The notes under the pieces were generated by a model. That model was not told the origin of the DNA. It made no database searches and worked only from the letters and a program-made list of their open reading frames with translations. Positions 43,088-51,456 of a stretch of 64,000 nucleotides of DNA are shown here, piece by piece (positions within the stretch are counted from its first letter, which is position 1; every line of letters begins with the position of its first letter). The stretch is taken from positions 434,001-498,000 of the forward strand of contig NZ_JNKF01000010.1 in assembly GCF_000702825.1 (NCBI RefSeq), given 5' to 3'. The translations under genes were made by a program, and so were the position numbers. Origin of the DNA: Prevotella sp. P6B1. Lineage in GTDB: Bacteria; Bacteroidota; Bacteroidia; Bacteroidales; Bacteroidaceae.

Positions 43088-44437
43088 ATGGGAAATCCAA
43101 AAGCATTTTTAGAGATACACCGCCAGGAGGCGGGTTACCGTCCGATTCACGATAGAATCCACGATTTTGGCGAGGTAGAGCAAACGCTCAGCACTCGCGA
43201 ACGCAAACTGCAGGCCAGCCGCTGTATGGATTGCGGTGTGCCCTTCTGCCATTGGGCCTGTCCGCTGGGTAACAAAGCACCCGAGTGGAACGACGCCCTG
43301 TACAAAGGCGACTTTGAGTTGGCCTACCAGTTGCTGAACACCACCAACCCCTTCCCTGAGTTTACTGGTCGTATCTGTCCTGCACTGTGCGAGAAGGCTT
43401 GCGTGCTGAACCGCTTTAACCACGAGCCAACCACCAACCGCGAAGATGAGTGCGCCATTACCGAGATGGCATTCCAGGAGGGCTTTATCGTGCCTAAGAC
43501 CGATATCGCCCGCAACGGAAAGAAGGTGGCTGTGATTGGTGCCGGCCCTGCCGGACTGGCTGCTGCCAACGACCTGAACCACATGGGATATACCGTTACC
43601 GTGTTTGAGAAAAACGAAGCTGCAGGCGGATTGTTGCGCTACGGTATTCCTAACTTTAAGCTGAACAAGGCCGTTATCGACCGTCGTATCGCCCTGCTGG
43701 AGCAGGAGGGTATCGAGTTTAAGTACGGTCAGACTGTAGAGGTGAACGACGCCTTTGCCAAGGAGTTCGACGCTGTGGTAATCTCAACAGGTACACCAAC
43801 AGCCCGTGATCTGAAGGCTCCTGGCCGCGAACTCAAGGGCGTACACTTCGCACTCGACATGCTGTCGCAGCAGAACCGCGTGCTGGCAGGCATGGAGTTC
43901 AGTAAGGACGAGCGCGTTACAGCTAAGGGTAAGGATGTACTCGTAATTGGTGGTGGTGATACTGGTTCTGACTGTATCGGAACCGCCCATCGTCAGGGTT
44001 GTAAGAGCGTTACCCAGATTGAGATTATGCCTAAACCCGTTGAGGGGCCCGAAGACCCACAGAACCCTTGGCCCGAATGGCCTCGCACTCTGAAGACTAC
44101 ATCGAGTCATGAGGAGGGCTGCACCCGCCGTTGGAATATCAATACCCTGGAGTTCCTGGGTAAGGACGGTAAACTTACTGGCGTAAAGGTACAGGAGATA
44201 GATTGGAAACCAAATCCCGAAGGCGGACGTCCCATCATGGTTGAGAAGGGTAAGCCCGAGATTATAAAAGCTGAACTGGTATTGTTGGCTATGGGATTCT
44301 TGAAGCCAGAGCATCCGCAGTATGCTGATAATGTGTTTGTGTGTGGCGATGCGGCCAATGGCGCCTCTCTCGTAGTGCGCGCTATGGCTAGCGGCCGCCA
44401 AACGGCCCAAAAAGTTAACGTATTCCTGTCTAAATAG
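43088..44437 (+). CDS. gltD: Glutamate synthase small subunit
   Basis: A 449-residue NAD(P)H:ferredoxin-type beta subunit that passes electrons to GltB. The N-terminal cysteine clusters CMDCGVPFCHWACPLG and CPALCEKAC hold 4Fe-4S centres; GAGPAGLAAAND is the FAD fold and VIGGGDTGSDCIGTA the NADPH fold. The ATG at 43088 (MGNPKAF) is chosen over an in-frame TTG at 43076. The short gap from gltB is filled with AATTGTAAATTGTAAA-type sequence. dapF starts 6 bp after its stop, so gltB, gltD and dapF form one operon. Confidence 0.95.
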   Translation: MGNPKAFLEIHRQEAGYRPIHDRIHDFGEVEQTLSTRERKLQASRCMDCGVPFCHWACPLGNKAPEWNDALYKGDFELAYQLLNTTNPFPEFTGRICPALCEKACVLNRFNHEPTTNREDECAITEMAFQEGFIVPKTDIARNGKKVAVIGAGPAGLAAANDLNHMGYTVTVFEKNEAAGGLLRYGIPNFKLNKAVIDRRIALLEQEGIEFKYGQTVEVNDAFAKEFDAVVISTGTPTARDLKAPGRELKGVHFALDMLSQQNRVLAGMEFSKDERVTAKGKDVLVIGGGDTGSDCIGTAHRQGCKSVTQIEIMPKPVEGPEDPQNPWPEWPRTLKTTSSHEEGCTRRWNINTLEFLGKDGKLTGVKVQEIDWKPNPEGGRPIMVEKGKPEIIKAELVLLAMGFLKPEHPQYADNVFVCGDAANGASLVVRAMASGRQTAQKVNVFLSK

Positions 44438-44443
44438 TTAAAC

Positions 44444-45244
44444 ATGAAAGTTCATTTCACCAAGATGCACGGCTGTGGTAACGACTACATCTATGTTGAT
44501 ACCACGAAGTACAATATACCCGACCCTGAGGTGGCCTCCATTAAGTGGAGCCACCGCCACAAGGGCATCGGTTCCGATGGACTGGTGCTTATTGGCAAGT
44601 CAACCGTATCTGAGGCTGACTTTACCATGCGTATTTTTAATGCCGACGGTAGCGAGGCTATGATGTGCGGTAATGCCAGCCGCTGTATTGGTAAGTACCT
44701 TTACGAGCGCGGCATGACCAATCAGACAGAGATTTGCCTGCTCACCCTCTCGGGTGTTAAGGTGCTCAGTTTGCATGTAAACGGTGGTATTGTAGAGAGT
44801 GTTACCGTAGATATGGGTGAGCCCGTGCTCGAAAATGAGTCGCTGTTTTTGTCGTCACGTTGCCCCGGTCACGGCACATTCGTATCAATGGGCAATCCTC
44901 ATTACGTGATATTTACCGATGATGTAGATCAGGTAGGTGAAACGGGTAGGGCCTTGGAGCATCATCCTGCATTTCCCCAGCGCTGCAACATTGAGTTTGC
45001 CCGTGTTGAGCCCGACGATAGTTTGCGTACTCGTGTTTGGGAGCGTGGCAGTGGTATTACTCAGGCTTGCGGTACTGGCGCCTGTGCCACCGCTGTGGCC
45101 GCTGCACTTACAGGTAAGGCCGGACGTACATCGCAGATTGTGATGGATGGCGGCACGCTTACCATCGAGTGGCGTGAGAGTGATAACCACGTGTACATGA
45201 CTGGCCCAGCCGAGTTTGTGTGTGATGGCGAAATCGCCTTATAA
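44444..45244 (+). CDS. dapF: Diaminopimelate epimerase
   Basis: A 266-residue PLP-independent racemase that converts LL- to meso-diaminopimelate. The start [19 protein letters not shown] is typical, and both catalytic cysteines are present: Cys75 in MMCGNASRC and Cys209 in ACGTGACAT. Length is normal. It lies 6 bp after gltD, an arrangement that joins glutamate supply to the DAP pathway; dapL at 33582 has the same operator as this operon. Confidence 0.95.
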   Translation: MKVHFTKMHGCGNDYIYVDTTKYNIPDPEVASIKWSHRHKGIGSDGLVLIGKSTVSEADFTMRIFNADGSEAMMCGNASRCIGKYLYERGMTNQTEICLLTLSGVKVLSLHVNGGIVESVTVDMGEPVLENESLFLSSRCPGHGTFVSMGNPHYVIFTDDVDQVGETGRALEHHPAFPQRCNIEFARVEPDDSLRTRVWERGSGITQACGTGACATAVAAALTGKAGRTSQIVMDGGTLTIEWRESDNHVYMTGPAEFVCDGEIAL

Positions 45245-45280
45245 AAGGTATTAGTTAAATCCCGTATTTTGATTACAATC

Positions 45281-45387
45281 TGTAAGAAAATGCATGTACA
45301 GAACTTACAATTTGTAATTTTGTTGTAAAAACAAGATAAAAAGTGTCGATAAAATAGGTAATTTACTTTCAATTTGTAGTACCTTTG
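45281..45387 (+). promoter_or_regulatory. Nitrogen operator and promoter, copy 3 (glnN)
   Basis: TGTAAG (45281-45286), 17 bp, CTTACA (45304-45309) followed by ATTTGTAATTTTG, then 70 bp to the -7 box TACCTTTG (45380-45387). No TTG stands at the -33 position. The dapF stop is 37 bp upstream of the operator. Confidence 0.7.
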
Positions 45388-45441
45388 CATCGAAATCATA
45401 GCAAAGTGTAAGCAAATTGTATAACAACATAAACAGTAATT

Positions 45442-47658
45442 ATGGAAGCATTAAGATTTCAGGTTGTCGGCGAGGCTTTTAAGAAGAAGCCACTCGACGT
45501 AAAAGCACCAAGTGAGAGACCTTGCGAGTATTTTGGCAAGAAGGTCTTTAATCGTGAGAAAATGTACAAGTACCTGCCCAAGGATGTGTATGAGAAGATG
45601 GTTGACGTTATTGATAATGGCGCACGTTTGGATCGTACGGTTGCCGATGCAGTAGCTGCAGGCATGAAGCAATGGGCCACCGAAAATGGCGTTACTCACT
45701 ATACTCACTGGTTCCAGCCCCTGACTGAAGGTACTGCCGAGAAGCACGACTCATTTATTGAGCATGATGGCAAGGGTGGTATGGTTGAAGAGTTTAGCGG
45801 AAAGCTGCTCGTTCAGCAGGAGCCTGATGCTTCTTCATTCCCCTCTGGTGGCATCCGTTCTACATTCGAGGCACGTGGTTATTCCGCATGGGATCCCACT
45901 TCTCCAGTTTTTATTATAGATGATACGCTTTGTATCCCCACAGTATTTATCAGTTATAGCGGCGAGGCTCTCGATTACAAGGCTCCGCTGAAGCGTGCGC
46001 TTCATGCAGTGAATGTGGCTGCTACTGATGTTTGCCATTACTTTGATCCTACTGTGAAAAAAGTAACCTCAAACCTCGGATGGGAACAGGAGTATTTCCT
46101 CGTGGATGAAGGACTCTACGCTGCTCGCCCCGACCTGCTGCTGACTGGTCGTACCCTGATGGGACACGACTCTGCCAAGAATCAGCAGATGGACGACCAC
46201 TACTTTGGCGCAATTCCTGAGCGTGTAGCTGCTTTTATGCGCGACCTCGAGATTCAGGCTCTTGAGCTCGGTGTTCCTTGTAAGACCCGTCACAATGAGG
46301 TGGCTCCCAATCAGTTCGAGCTGGCACCTATCTTTGAAGAAACAAACCTGGCAGTTGATCATAACATGATGTTGATGTCGTTGATGAAGCGCATCGCCCG
46401 CAAGCATGGTTTCCGTGTATTGCTGCATGAAAAGCCATTTGCTGGCATCAACGGGTCTGGTAAGCACAATAACTGGAGTCTGTCTACTGACAATGGCATT
46501 CTGTTGCATGCACCTGGTAAGACGCCTGAGGCTAACCTGCGCTTTGCAACCTTTATCGTAGAGACCCTGATGGGTGTTTACAAGCATAACGGACTGCTTA
46601 AAGCATCTATCATGAGTGCAACCAACGCTCATCGTCTGGGTGCTAACGAGGCTCCCCCAGCCATCGTATCTTCGTTCCTCGGAAAGCAGGTTAGCGAGTT
46701 GCTCGACCACATTGAAATGGCCGATAAGGACGATATCCTGGCTATGGCAGGCAAGCAGGGTTTGAAGATGGATATCCCAGAGATTCCTGAACTGCTCATT
46801 GATAACACCGATCGTAACCGTACTTCTCCATTCGCCTTCACTGGTAACCGTTTCGAGTTCCGTGCCGTAGGTTCTGAGGCAAACTGCGCCAGCGCAATGA
46901 TTGCCCTGAACGCTGCTGTTGCCGAGGCTTTGGTAGAGTTCAAAAAGCGTGTGGATGCTCGTATTCCTGAGTTCGAGAAGAAGTTGGCTGGTACAGGTCA
47001 TAGCGCAACTTTCCACGCTATTATCGACGTGTTGCGCGAGGATATCAAGACCTGTAAACCTATTCGCTTTGATGGCAACGGTTATTCAGACGAGTGGGTT
47101 ATTGAGGCCGAGAAGCGCGGTCTGGACGTAGAGAAGAGCTGTCCAAAGATCTTTGAGCGTTATCTCGACGAGGCTAGCATCAAGATGTTTGAGAGTCTGG
47201 GTGTAATGACCAAGAAGGAGCTTGAGGCACGTAACGAGGTGAAGTGGGAGACTTACACCAAGAAGATTCAGATTGAGGCTCGTGTACTGGGTGATCTGTC
47301 GATGAATCACATCATCCCAGTGGCAACCCGTTACCAGAGTGAGTTGCTAAGTAACTTGAACCATATGGCAGTAGTATTCCCTATCGATACCGCCGATAAA
47401 CTCTCGGCTCGTAACAAGAAAATCATCCAGGAGATTGCTGAACGTACCTTTGCCATTGAGAAGGGTGTAGAGGAACTGGTTGAAGCACGCAAGAAGGCCA
47501 ACAAAATTGCCGACGAGCACGAGAAGGCTATTGCTTATCATGATACAGTAGAACCACATCTCGACAGCATTCGCTATCAGATTGACAAACTTGAGCTGAT
47601 TGTTGACGATGCACTGTGGCCACTGCCTAAGTACAGAGAATTGCTGTTCATCCGATAA
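45442..47658 (+). CDS. glnN: Glutamine synthetase type III
   Basis: A 738-residue GSIII enzyme (GlnN) that makes glutamine from glutamate, ammonium and ATP. GSIII is the form typical of Bacteroidetes and is much longer than GSI. Visible are THWFQPLTEGTAEKHDSF, PSGGIRSTFEARGYSAWD, NLGWEQEYFLVD, TRHNEVAPNQFELAP, NGSGKHNNWSLSTD, and PFAFTGNRFEFRAVGSEAN, followed by the long helical C-terminal region. It stands alone between the third nitrogen operator and a strong terminator. Confidence 0.96.
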   Translation: MEALRFQVVGEAFKKKPLDVKAPSERPCEYFGKKVFNREKMYKYLPKDVYEKMVDVIDNGARLDRTVADAVAAGMKQWATENGVTHYTHWFQPLTEGTAEKHDSFIEHDGKGGMVEEFSGKLLVQQEPDASSFPSGGIRSTFEARGYSAWDPTSPVFIIDDTLCIPTVFISYSGEALDYKAPLKRALHAVNVAATDVCHYFDPTVKKVTSNLGWEQEYFLVDEGLYAARPDLLLTGRTLMGHDSAKNQQMDDHYFGAIPERVAAFMRDLEIQALELGVPCKTRHNEVAPNQFELAPIFEETNLAVDHNMMLMSLMKRIARKHGFRVLLHEKPFAGINGSGKHNNWSLSTDNGILLHAPGKTPEANLRFATFIVETLMGVYKHNGLLKASIMSATNAHRLGANEAPPAIVSSFLGKQVSELLDHIEMADKDDILAMAGKQGLKMDIPEIPELLIDNTDRNRTSPFAFTGNRFEFRAVGSEANCASAMIALNAAVAEALVEFKKRVDARIPEFEKKLAGTGHSATFHAIIDVLREDIKTCKPIRFDGNGYSDEWVIEAEKRGLDVEKSCPKIFERYLDEASIKMFESLGVMTKKELEARNEVKWETYTKKIQIEARVLGDLSMNHIIPVATRYQSELLSNLNHMAVVFPIDTADKLSARNKKIIQEIAERTFAIEKGVEELVEARKKANKIADEHEKAIAYHDTVEPHLDSIRYQIDKLELIVDDALWPLPKYRELLFIR

Positions 47659-47774
47659 TCGATAAATCAAACAATTCTTTTTTTGGTTGTTTGAAAATCG
47701 CGATTGAGCGAAGAAGCCATGCAAGTTGGCTTGTAGATGGCTGAATCGTGAGCGATTTGTTAAAGTTTGCTTTG

Positions 47775-47812
47775 GGGCTCGATACTGAGATAGTATCGGG
47801 TCCTTCTTTTTT
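47775..47812. terminator. Rho-independent terminator after glnN
   Basis: CGATACT (47780-47786) pairs with AGTATCG (47792-47798) around a 5-base loop; flanking bases extend the stem with wobble pairs to about 47775-47803, and a T-rich tract follows to 47812. It also lies at the 3' end of the convergent permease gene. Confidence 0.85.
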
Positions 47813-48821
47813 ATCGTTTACGGGCAATCACATAAATGATAACGGGGGCACCGATGAGGGGGGTGACGGCGTTTAGGGGGATGACACCACTCTCGCCTGG
47901 CAGATAGCAGATGAGATTACATATTAAGGCAACTACCGAACCGCAGAGTAAGGTGGCGGGGAGCAGTTGACGATGGTTGTCGGTGGTGAGCAACAGGCGG
48001 GCGATGTGGGGGACAGCCAATCCGATAAAAGCTACAGGACCGCAGAAGGCGGTGGTGATAGCAGTGAGCAGGCCAGTTACTATCAGCAACCAGTTGCGAA
48101 CACGCAAAATGTTTACGCCTAAGTTCTCGGCATAACGATCGCCCAGCATCAGGGCATTCAGAGGTTTTATCAATAATAAAGCGCCTAAAAGGCCTGTTAG
48201 CGTTACAATCGCAAACACAGGCATATTGGCCATCGACACACCACCAAACGAGCCCATACCCCATACCATATACGATTTTACACCCTCGTCGGTAGCAAAA
48301 AAGTTAAGTAGCGATATAGCCGAGTTGCTGATGTAGCCAATCATAATACCTATAATTAATAGCATCACACTATTGCGAACCAAGGTTGAGAAGAAAAAGA
48401 TGATGGCCATCACCGTCATGGCGCCCACAAAGGCAGCCAGCAGGATGGCGGCAAAACCTGTTATGCTGACCGAACCTACAGAAAGTCCGCCACCTAAAAA
48501 CAACATGACCAATGCCACACCTAATCCAGCACCGCTGTTTACACCAAATACACTGGGACCAGCCAGCGGGTTGCGGAAAGCCGTTTGCAGCATCAGTCCG
48601 CTTACAGCCAAAGCAGCACCACATAAGGTGGCTGTGATGGCTTGGGGCAATCGCGACTCTAAAATGATGAACTGCCACGAGGCTTTGGCGGCTTCGTTAC
48701 CCAGAAGAATACTCACTACGTCGCCTGTAGGAATCGATACCGATCCCAATAACAGATTGAGGGCAAAGAGTACGATGACCACTAATCCCAATCCTATGCA
48801 ATAAACAGAACCTTTGTTCAT
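47811..48821 (-). CDS. FecCD/BtuC-type ABC transporter permease
   Basis: A 336-residue inner membrane permease with about ten hydrophobic segments. Family motifs are ESRLPQAITATLCGAALAVSGLMLQTAFRNPLAGPSVFG, the GDRYAENLGVN coupling region and FIGLAVPHIARLL. It would pair with a BtuF-like binding protein and a BtuD-like ATPase. Both such genes lie in the window (1082 and 3243) but 44 kb away, and no other partner is next to this gene, so I infer that one importer is encoded in two places. It could instead serve an iron-chelate system encoded elsewhere. Its start region is AT-rich with a -7-like TATTTTTG on the minus strand (48830-48837). Confidence 0.85.
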   Translation of the reverse strand: MNKGSVYCIGLGLVVIVLFALNLLLGSVSIPTGDVVSILLGNEAAKASWQFIILESRLPQAITATLCGAALAVSGLMLQTAFRNPLAGPSVFGVNSGAGLGVALVMLFLGGGLSVGSVSITGFAAILLAAFVGAMTVMAIIFFFSTLVRNSVMLLIIGIMIGYISNSAISLLNFFATDEGVKSYMVWGMGSFGGVSMANMPVFAIVTLTGLLGALLLIKPLNALMLGDRYAENLGVNILRVRNWLLIVTGLLTAITTAFCGPVAFIGLAVPHIARLLLTTDNHRQLLPATLLCGSVVALICNLICYLPGESGVIPLNAVTPLIGAPVIIYVIARKR

Positions 48822-48882
48822 ACAGTGGGCAAAAATACAAAATAATTATCAATTATGAATTATCAATTATCATTTTTCTACG

Positions 48883-48980
48883 CCATTCGTCACAAAATTA
48901 CCGTTTATCACACCGTTCGTCACAAATCTGCACAGAATATCCCCAAAATTTGGAGTGTGTTGCAACTATATCTACTTTTG
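48883..48980 (+). promoter_or_regulatory. LytTR-type operator and promoter, copy B, with extra upstream half-sites
   Basis: CCGTTCGTCACA (TCACA 48920-48924), 15 bp, TCCC (48940-48943), 6 bp, TTG (48950-48952), 20 bp, TACTTTTG (48973-48980). Two further CCrTTyrTCACA copies start at 48883 and 48901. It drives the beta-barrel gene at 49022. Confidence 0.72.
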
Positions 48981-49021
48981 CAACGTCAAAACGACAAAGC
49001 TCGAGTTGCAAAATTTAATTG

Positions 49022-51406
49022 ATGAAAGTTATGAAAAAGTTAAGTTTTAGACTGATGGCCCTGATGGCCACAATGATGATGACGCTGACAAGTTCCGCTA
49101 AGACACAGGACTGGGGCGGACGCGTGATAGATGAGAATGGCGAACCCATGCCATTTGTAAATGTAGTGCTGCTGTCGCTGCCTGACTCGGCCTTTGTGCA
49201 GGGTGCGATGACCAACGAACAAGGCGTGTTTAAGATTGTAACTGATGTAAACGAGGGCTTGTTTAAGGTAACGAGCGTAGGCTATCAGACCTTATATATT
49301 AAGGCCGGACAGGATCTTACCCTCCAGATGAAAGAGGATAACCAGCTGTTGAAAGAGGTGGTAGTAAAAGGTCAGTTGCCTAAAACTCATGTTAAAGGCG
49401 ATGCCATGCGTACTACTGTGGCAGGAACCATCCTTGAAAAAGCCGGAACCGTGAGCGATGCTTTGGCAAAGATTCCTTCGCTCGAAGCCGAGCGCAATGG
49501 TGCAGTAAAAGTGCTGGGTCGTGGCGATGCCGAGGTGTATATCAATGGCCGTAAGGTGCAGGATATCTCTGAGTTGTCGCGCTTGCGTTCCGATCAGGTG
49601 CTACATGTAGATGTGGTTCAGAATCCAGGAGCCCGCTATGCCGCATCAACTAAGGCTGTGGTTCGCATTACGTTGAAGAAGGCGCAGGGTGAGGGTATCA
49701 GTTTCCAGGATAATGCTGGTGGCATGTATCAGTATGGTCATACGCTTACCAATAACCTCGATGTGAATTATCGTACTGGCGGATTGGATCTAACAGCATC
49801 GTTCTGGACTGGCAGATATGGTCACAGCAAGTCGTTACAGGAGGATGATATGTATTATATGGTGCCAAATGGCAATGGCAAAGATGTGGTTACCGGCTAT
49901 ACCAAGCAGGAAACCAAACAGATATGGAAAGGTCTCTCGCCACAGCTTCAGGTAAACTACATGATTGACGAGAACCATAGTTTGGGTGCTTTCTACAAGT
50001 ACGACTATCACCCCAGTGGCAGCCTGACCAGCGATTTTAACACCGACGAGTATCAGAATGGCGTCTTTATGGAGCGTTCGGAGAGTAAAATTAACCAGGA
50101 TGATAAGTTTAAGAAACACATCTTTAATGCCTATTATAATGGTAAGATTGGTAAGTTGGGTATCGACCTGAATATCGACGGACTTTTCGACGATACCGAA
50201 ACTCCAGGCAATACCAGCGAGTTTGCCACATCGCCTACTGGCGAGAAAACGCAGCGCACTATCAATAGCAATACCAAGAGCGGTAATAATTTCTGGGCTT
50301 CGAAGCTTATCTTCAGCTATCCATTGCTGCAGGGTAACCTCTCTATCGGTGGTGAATATAGCTACAATCATCGTACCGATGCCTACTCGTTTACCGCCTC
50401 TGAGGCAGTGCCTGTAACAGCTACCGATACAGAGATTAACGAGAAGTCGGAGGCCGCCTTTATCGAATATGGACATCAGTTCGGAAAGCTGTATGCCCAG
50501 GTTGGTTTGCGTTACGAGCATCTGAAGAACGACTATTATAACTTTGGTAAGCGTATGGACGATGAGAGCCGCGACTATGGCGACTGGTTCCCCACCGCTA
50601 CCCTCTCGGCGCCTATCGGTAAGGTTCAGCTGGCACTCTCTTATCGTCGCGATATCAAGCGCCCAGCCTACAGCAGCTTAACAAGCTCTACCATCTATCT
50701 GAACCGTTATGCCTATCAGAGTGGTAACCCATATCTACGCCCCACTTACACTCACAGTTTAGAGCTGAACGTAAACTATAAGTGGATGGGAATGAGTATG
50801 AACTACTCGCGTATTAAGGATTTGGAGACGATGTCGTCAGAACCCTTCCCTGGTGCCGATGATCCGCTGGTATGCCTGGTTCGTCCCATCAATACCGAGG
50901 AGGACTTCAATCAGCTGGGCCTGAATCCCTATGCCAGTCCGGTTATTGGCTGTTGGCATCCTACCTGGTACGTCTATGTTCAGTTCCAGGATTACAAGGC
51001 GCCTCGTGCAGATGGTTCTACCATCACCCTCAATCATCCTTATTGTCAGGTAGGTTGGAATAATACCATCCAGCTGTCAAAGGGTTGGCGTATTAATGCC
51101 GGATTGAGTTATGTGCCTAAGGGCGATGCTAATAACTTCCGCATTCACAAGCAGCAGTTCCGTTCTAACCTCGGTGTACAGCACGATTTCAACCTGCGTC
51201 GTTTGGGTACACTTACTGCCGATGTACGTTGCAATGATATCTTTAATACCGATAAGACTAACGCCACCCTGTTTGGCCAGCGTGAGTTGACTGTTCGCAA
51301 TCCAGCCCGTCGTACCTTCATGCTCGACCTGACTTGGAAGTTTAACGAGGCTCATAGTAAGTATCGTGGAAAAGGTGCTGGCGAAAAGCAGAAGGCGCGT
51401 ATGTAA
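49022..51406 (+). CDS. Outer membrane beta-barrel protein (CarboxypepD_reg plus OMP_b-brl_3)
   Basis: A 794-residue outer membrane protein. Signal peptide, then a CarboxypepD_reg-type domain (about 32-105, GGRVIDENGEPMPFVNVVLL), a plug-like domain with KIPSLEAERNGAVKVLGRGDAEVYINGRKV, and a large barrel typical of the OMP_b-brl_3 family, which resembles TonB-dependent receptors but lacks a full TonB box at the start. It ends with KYRGKGAGEKQKARM, a basic tail shared in form with the paralogue at 56624 (KYKGTGAGKDVQARM). ATG 49022 is preferred; 49031 is also possible. It is driven by LytTR-type operator copy B. The substrate is unknown; some members of this group are linked to envelope homeostasis. 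Confidence 0.85.
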   Translation: MKVMKKLSFRLMALMATMMMTLTSSAKTQDWGGRVIDENGEPMPFVNVVLLSLPDSAFVQGAMTNEQGVFKIVTDVNEGLFKVTSVGYQTLYIKAGQDLTLQMKEDNQLLKEVVVKGQLPKTHVKGDAMRTTVAGTILEKAGTVSDALAKIPSLEAERNGAVKVLGRGDAEVYINGRKVQDISELSRLRSDQVLHVDVVQNPGARYAASTKAVVRITLKKAQGEGISFQDNAGGMYQYGHTLTNNLDVNYRTGGLDLTASFWTGRYGHSKSLQEDDMYYMVPNGNGKDVVTGYTKQETKQIWKGLSPQLQVNYMIDENHSLGAFYKYDYHPSGSLTSDFNTDEYQNGVFMERSESKINQDDKFKKHIFNAYYNGKIGKLGIDLNIDGLFDDTETPGNTSEFATSPTGEKTQRTINSNTKSGNNFWASKLIFSYPLLQGNLSIGGEYSYNHRTDAYSFTASEAVPVTATDTEINEKSEAAFIEYGHQFGKLYAQVGLRYEHLKNDYYNFGKRMDDESRDYGDWFPTATLSAPIGKVQLALSYRRDIKRPAYSSLTSSTIYLNRYAYQSGNPYLRPTYTHSLELNVNYKWMGMSMNYSRIKDLETMSSEPFPGADDPLVCLVRPINTEEDFNQLGLNPYASPVIGCWHPTWYVYVQFQDYKAPRADGSTITLNHPYCQVGWNNTIQLSKGWRINAGLSYVPKGDANNFRIHKQQFRSNLGVQHDFNLRRLGTLTADVRCNDIFNTDKTNATLFGQRELTVRNPARRTFMLDLTWKFNEAHSKYRGKGAGEKQKARM

Positions 51407-51456
51407 TTTGTGATTAATCATTTTTGCATTTGTAATTAGAACATATTTAAGTTTGT

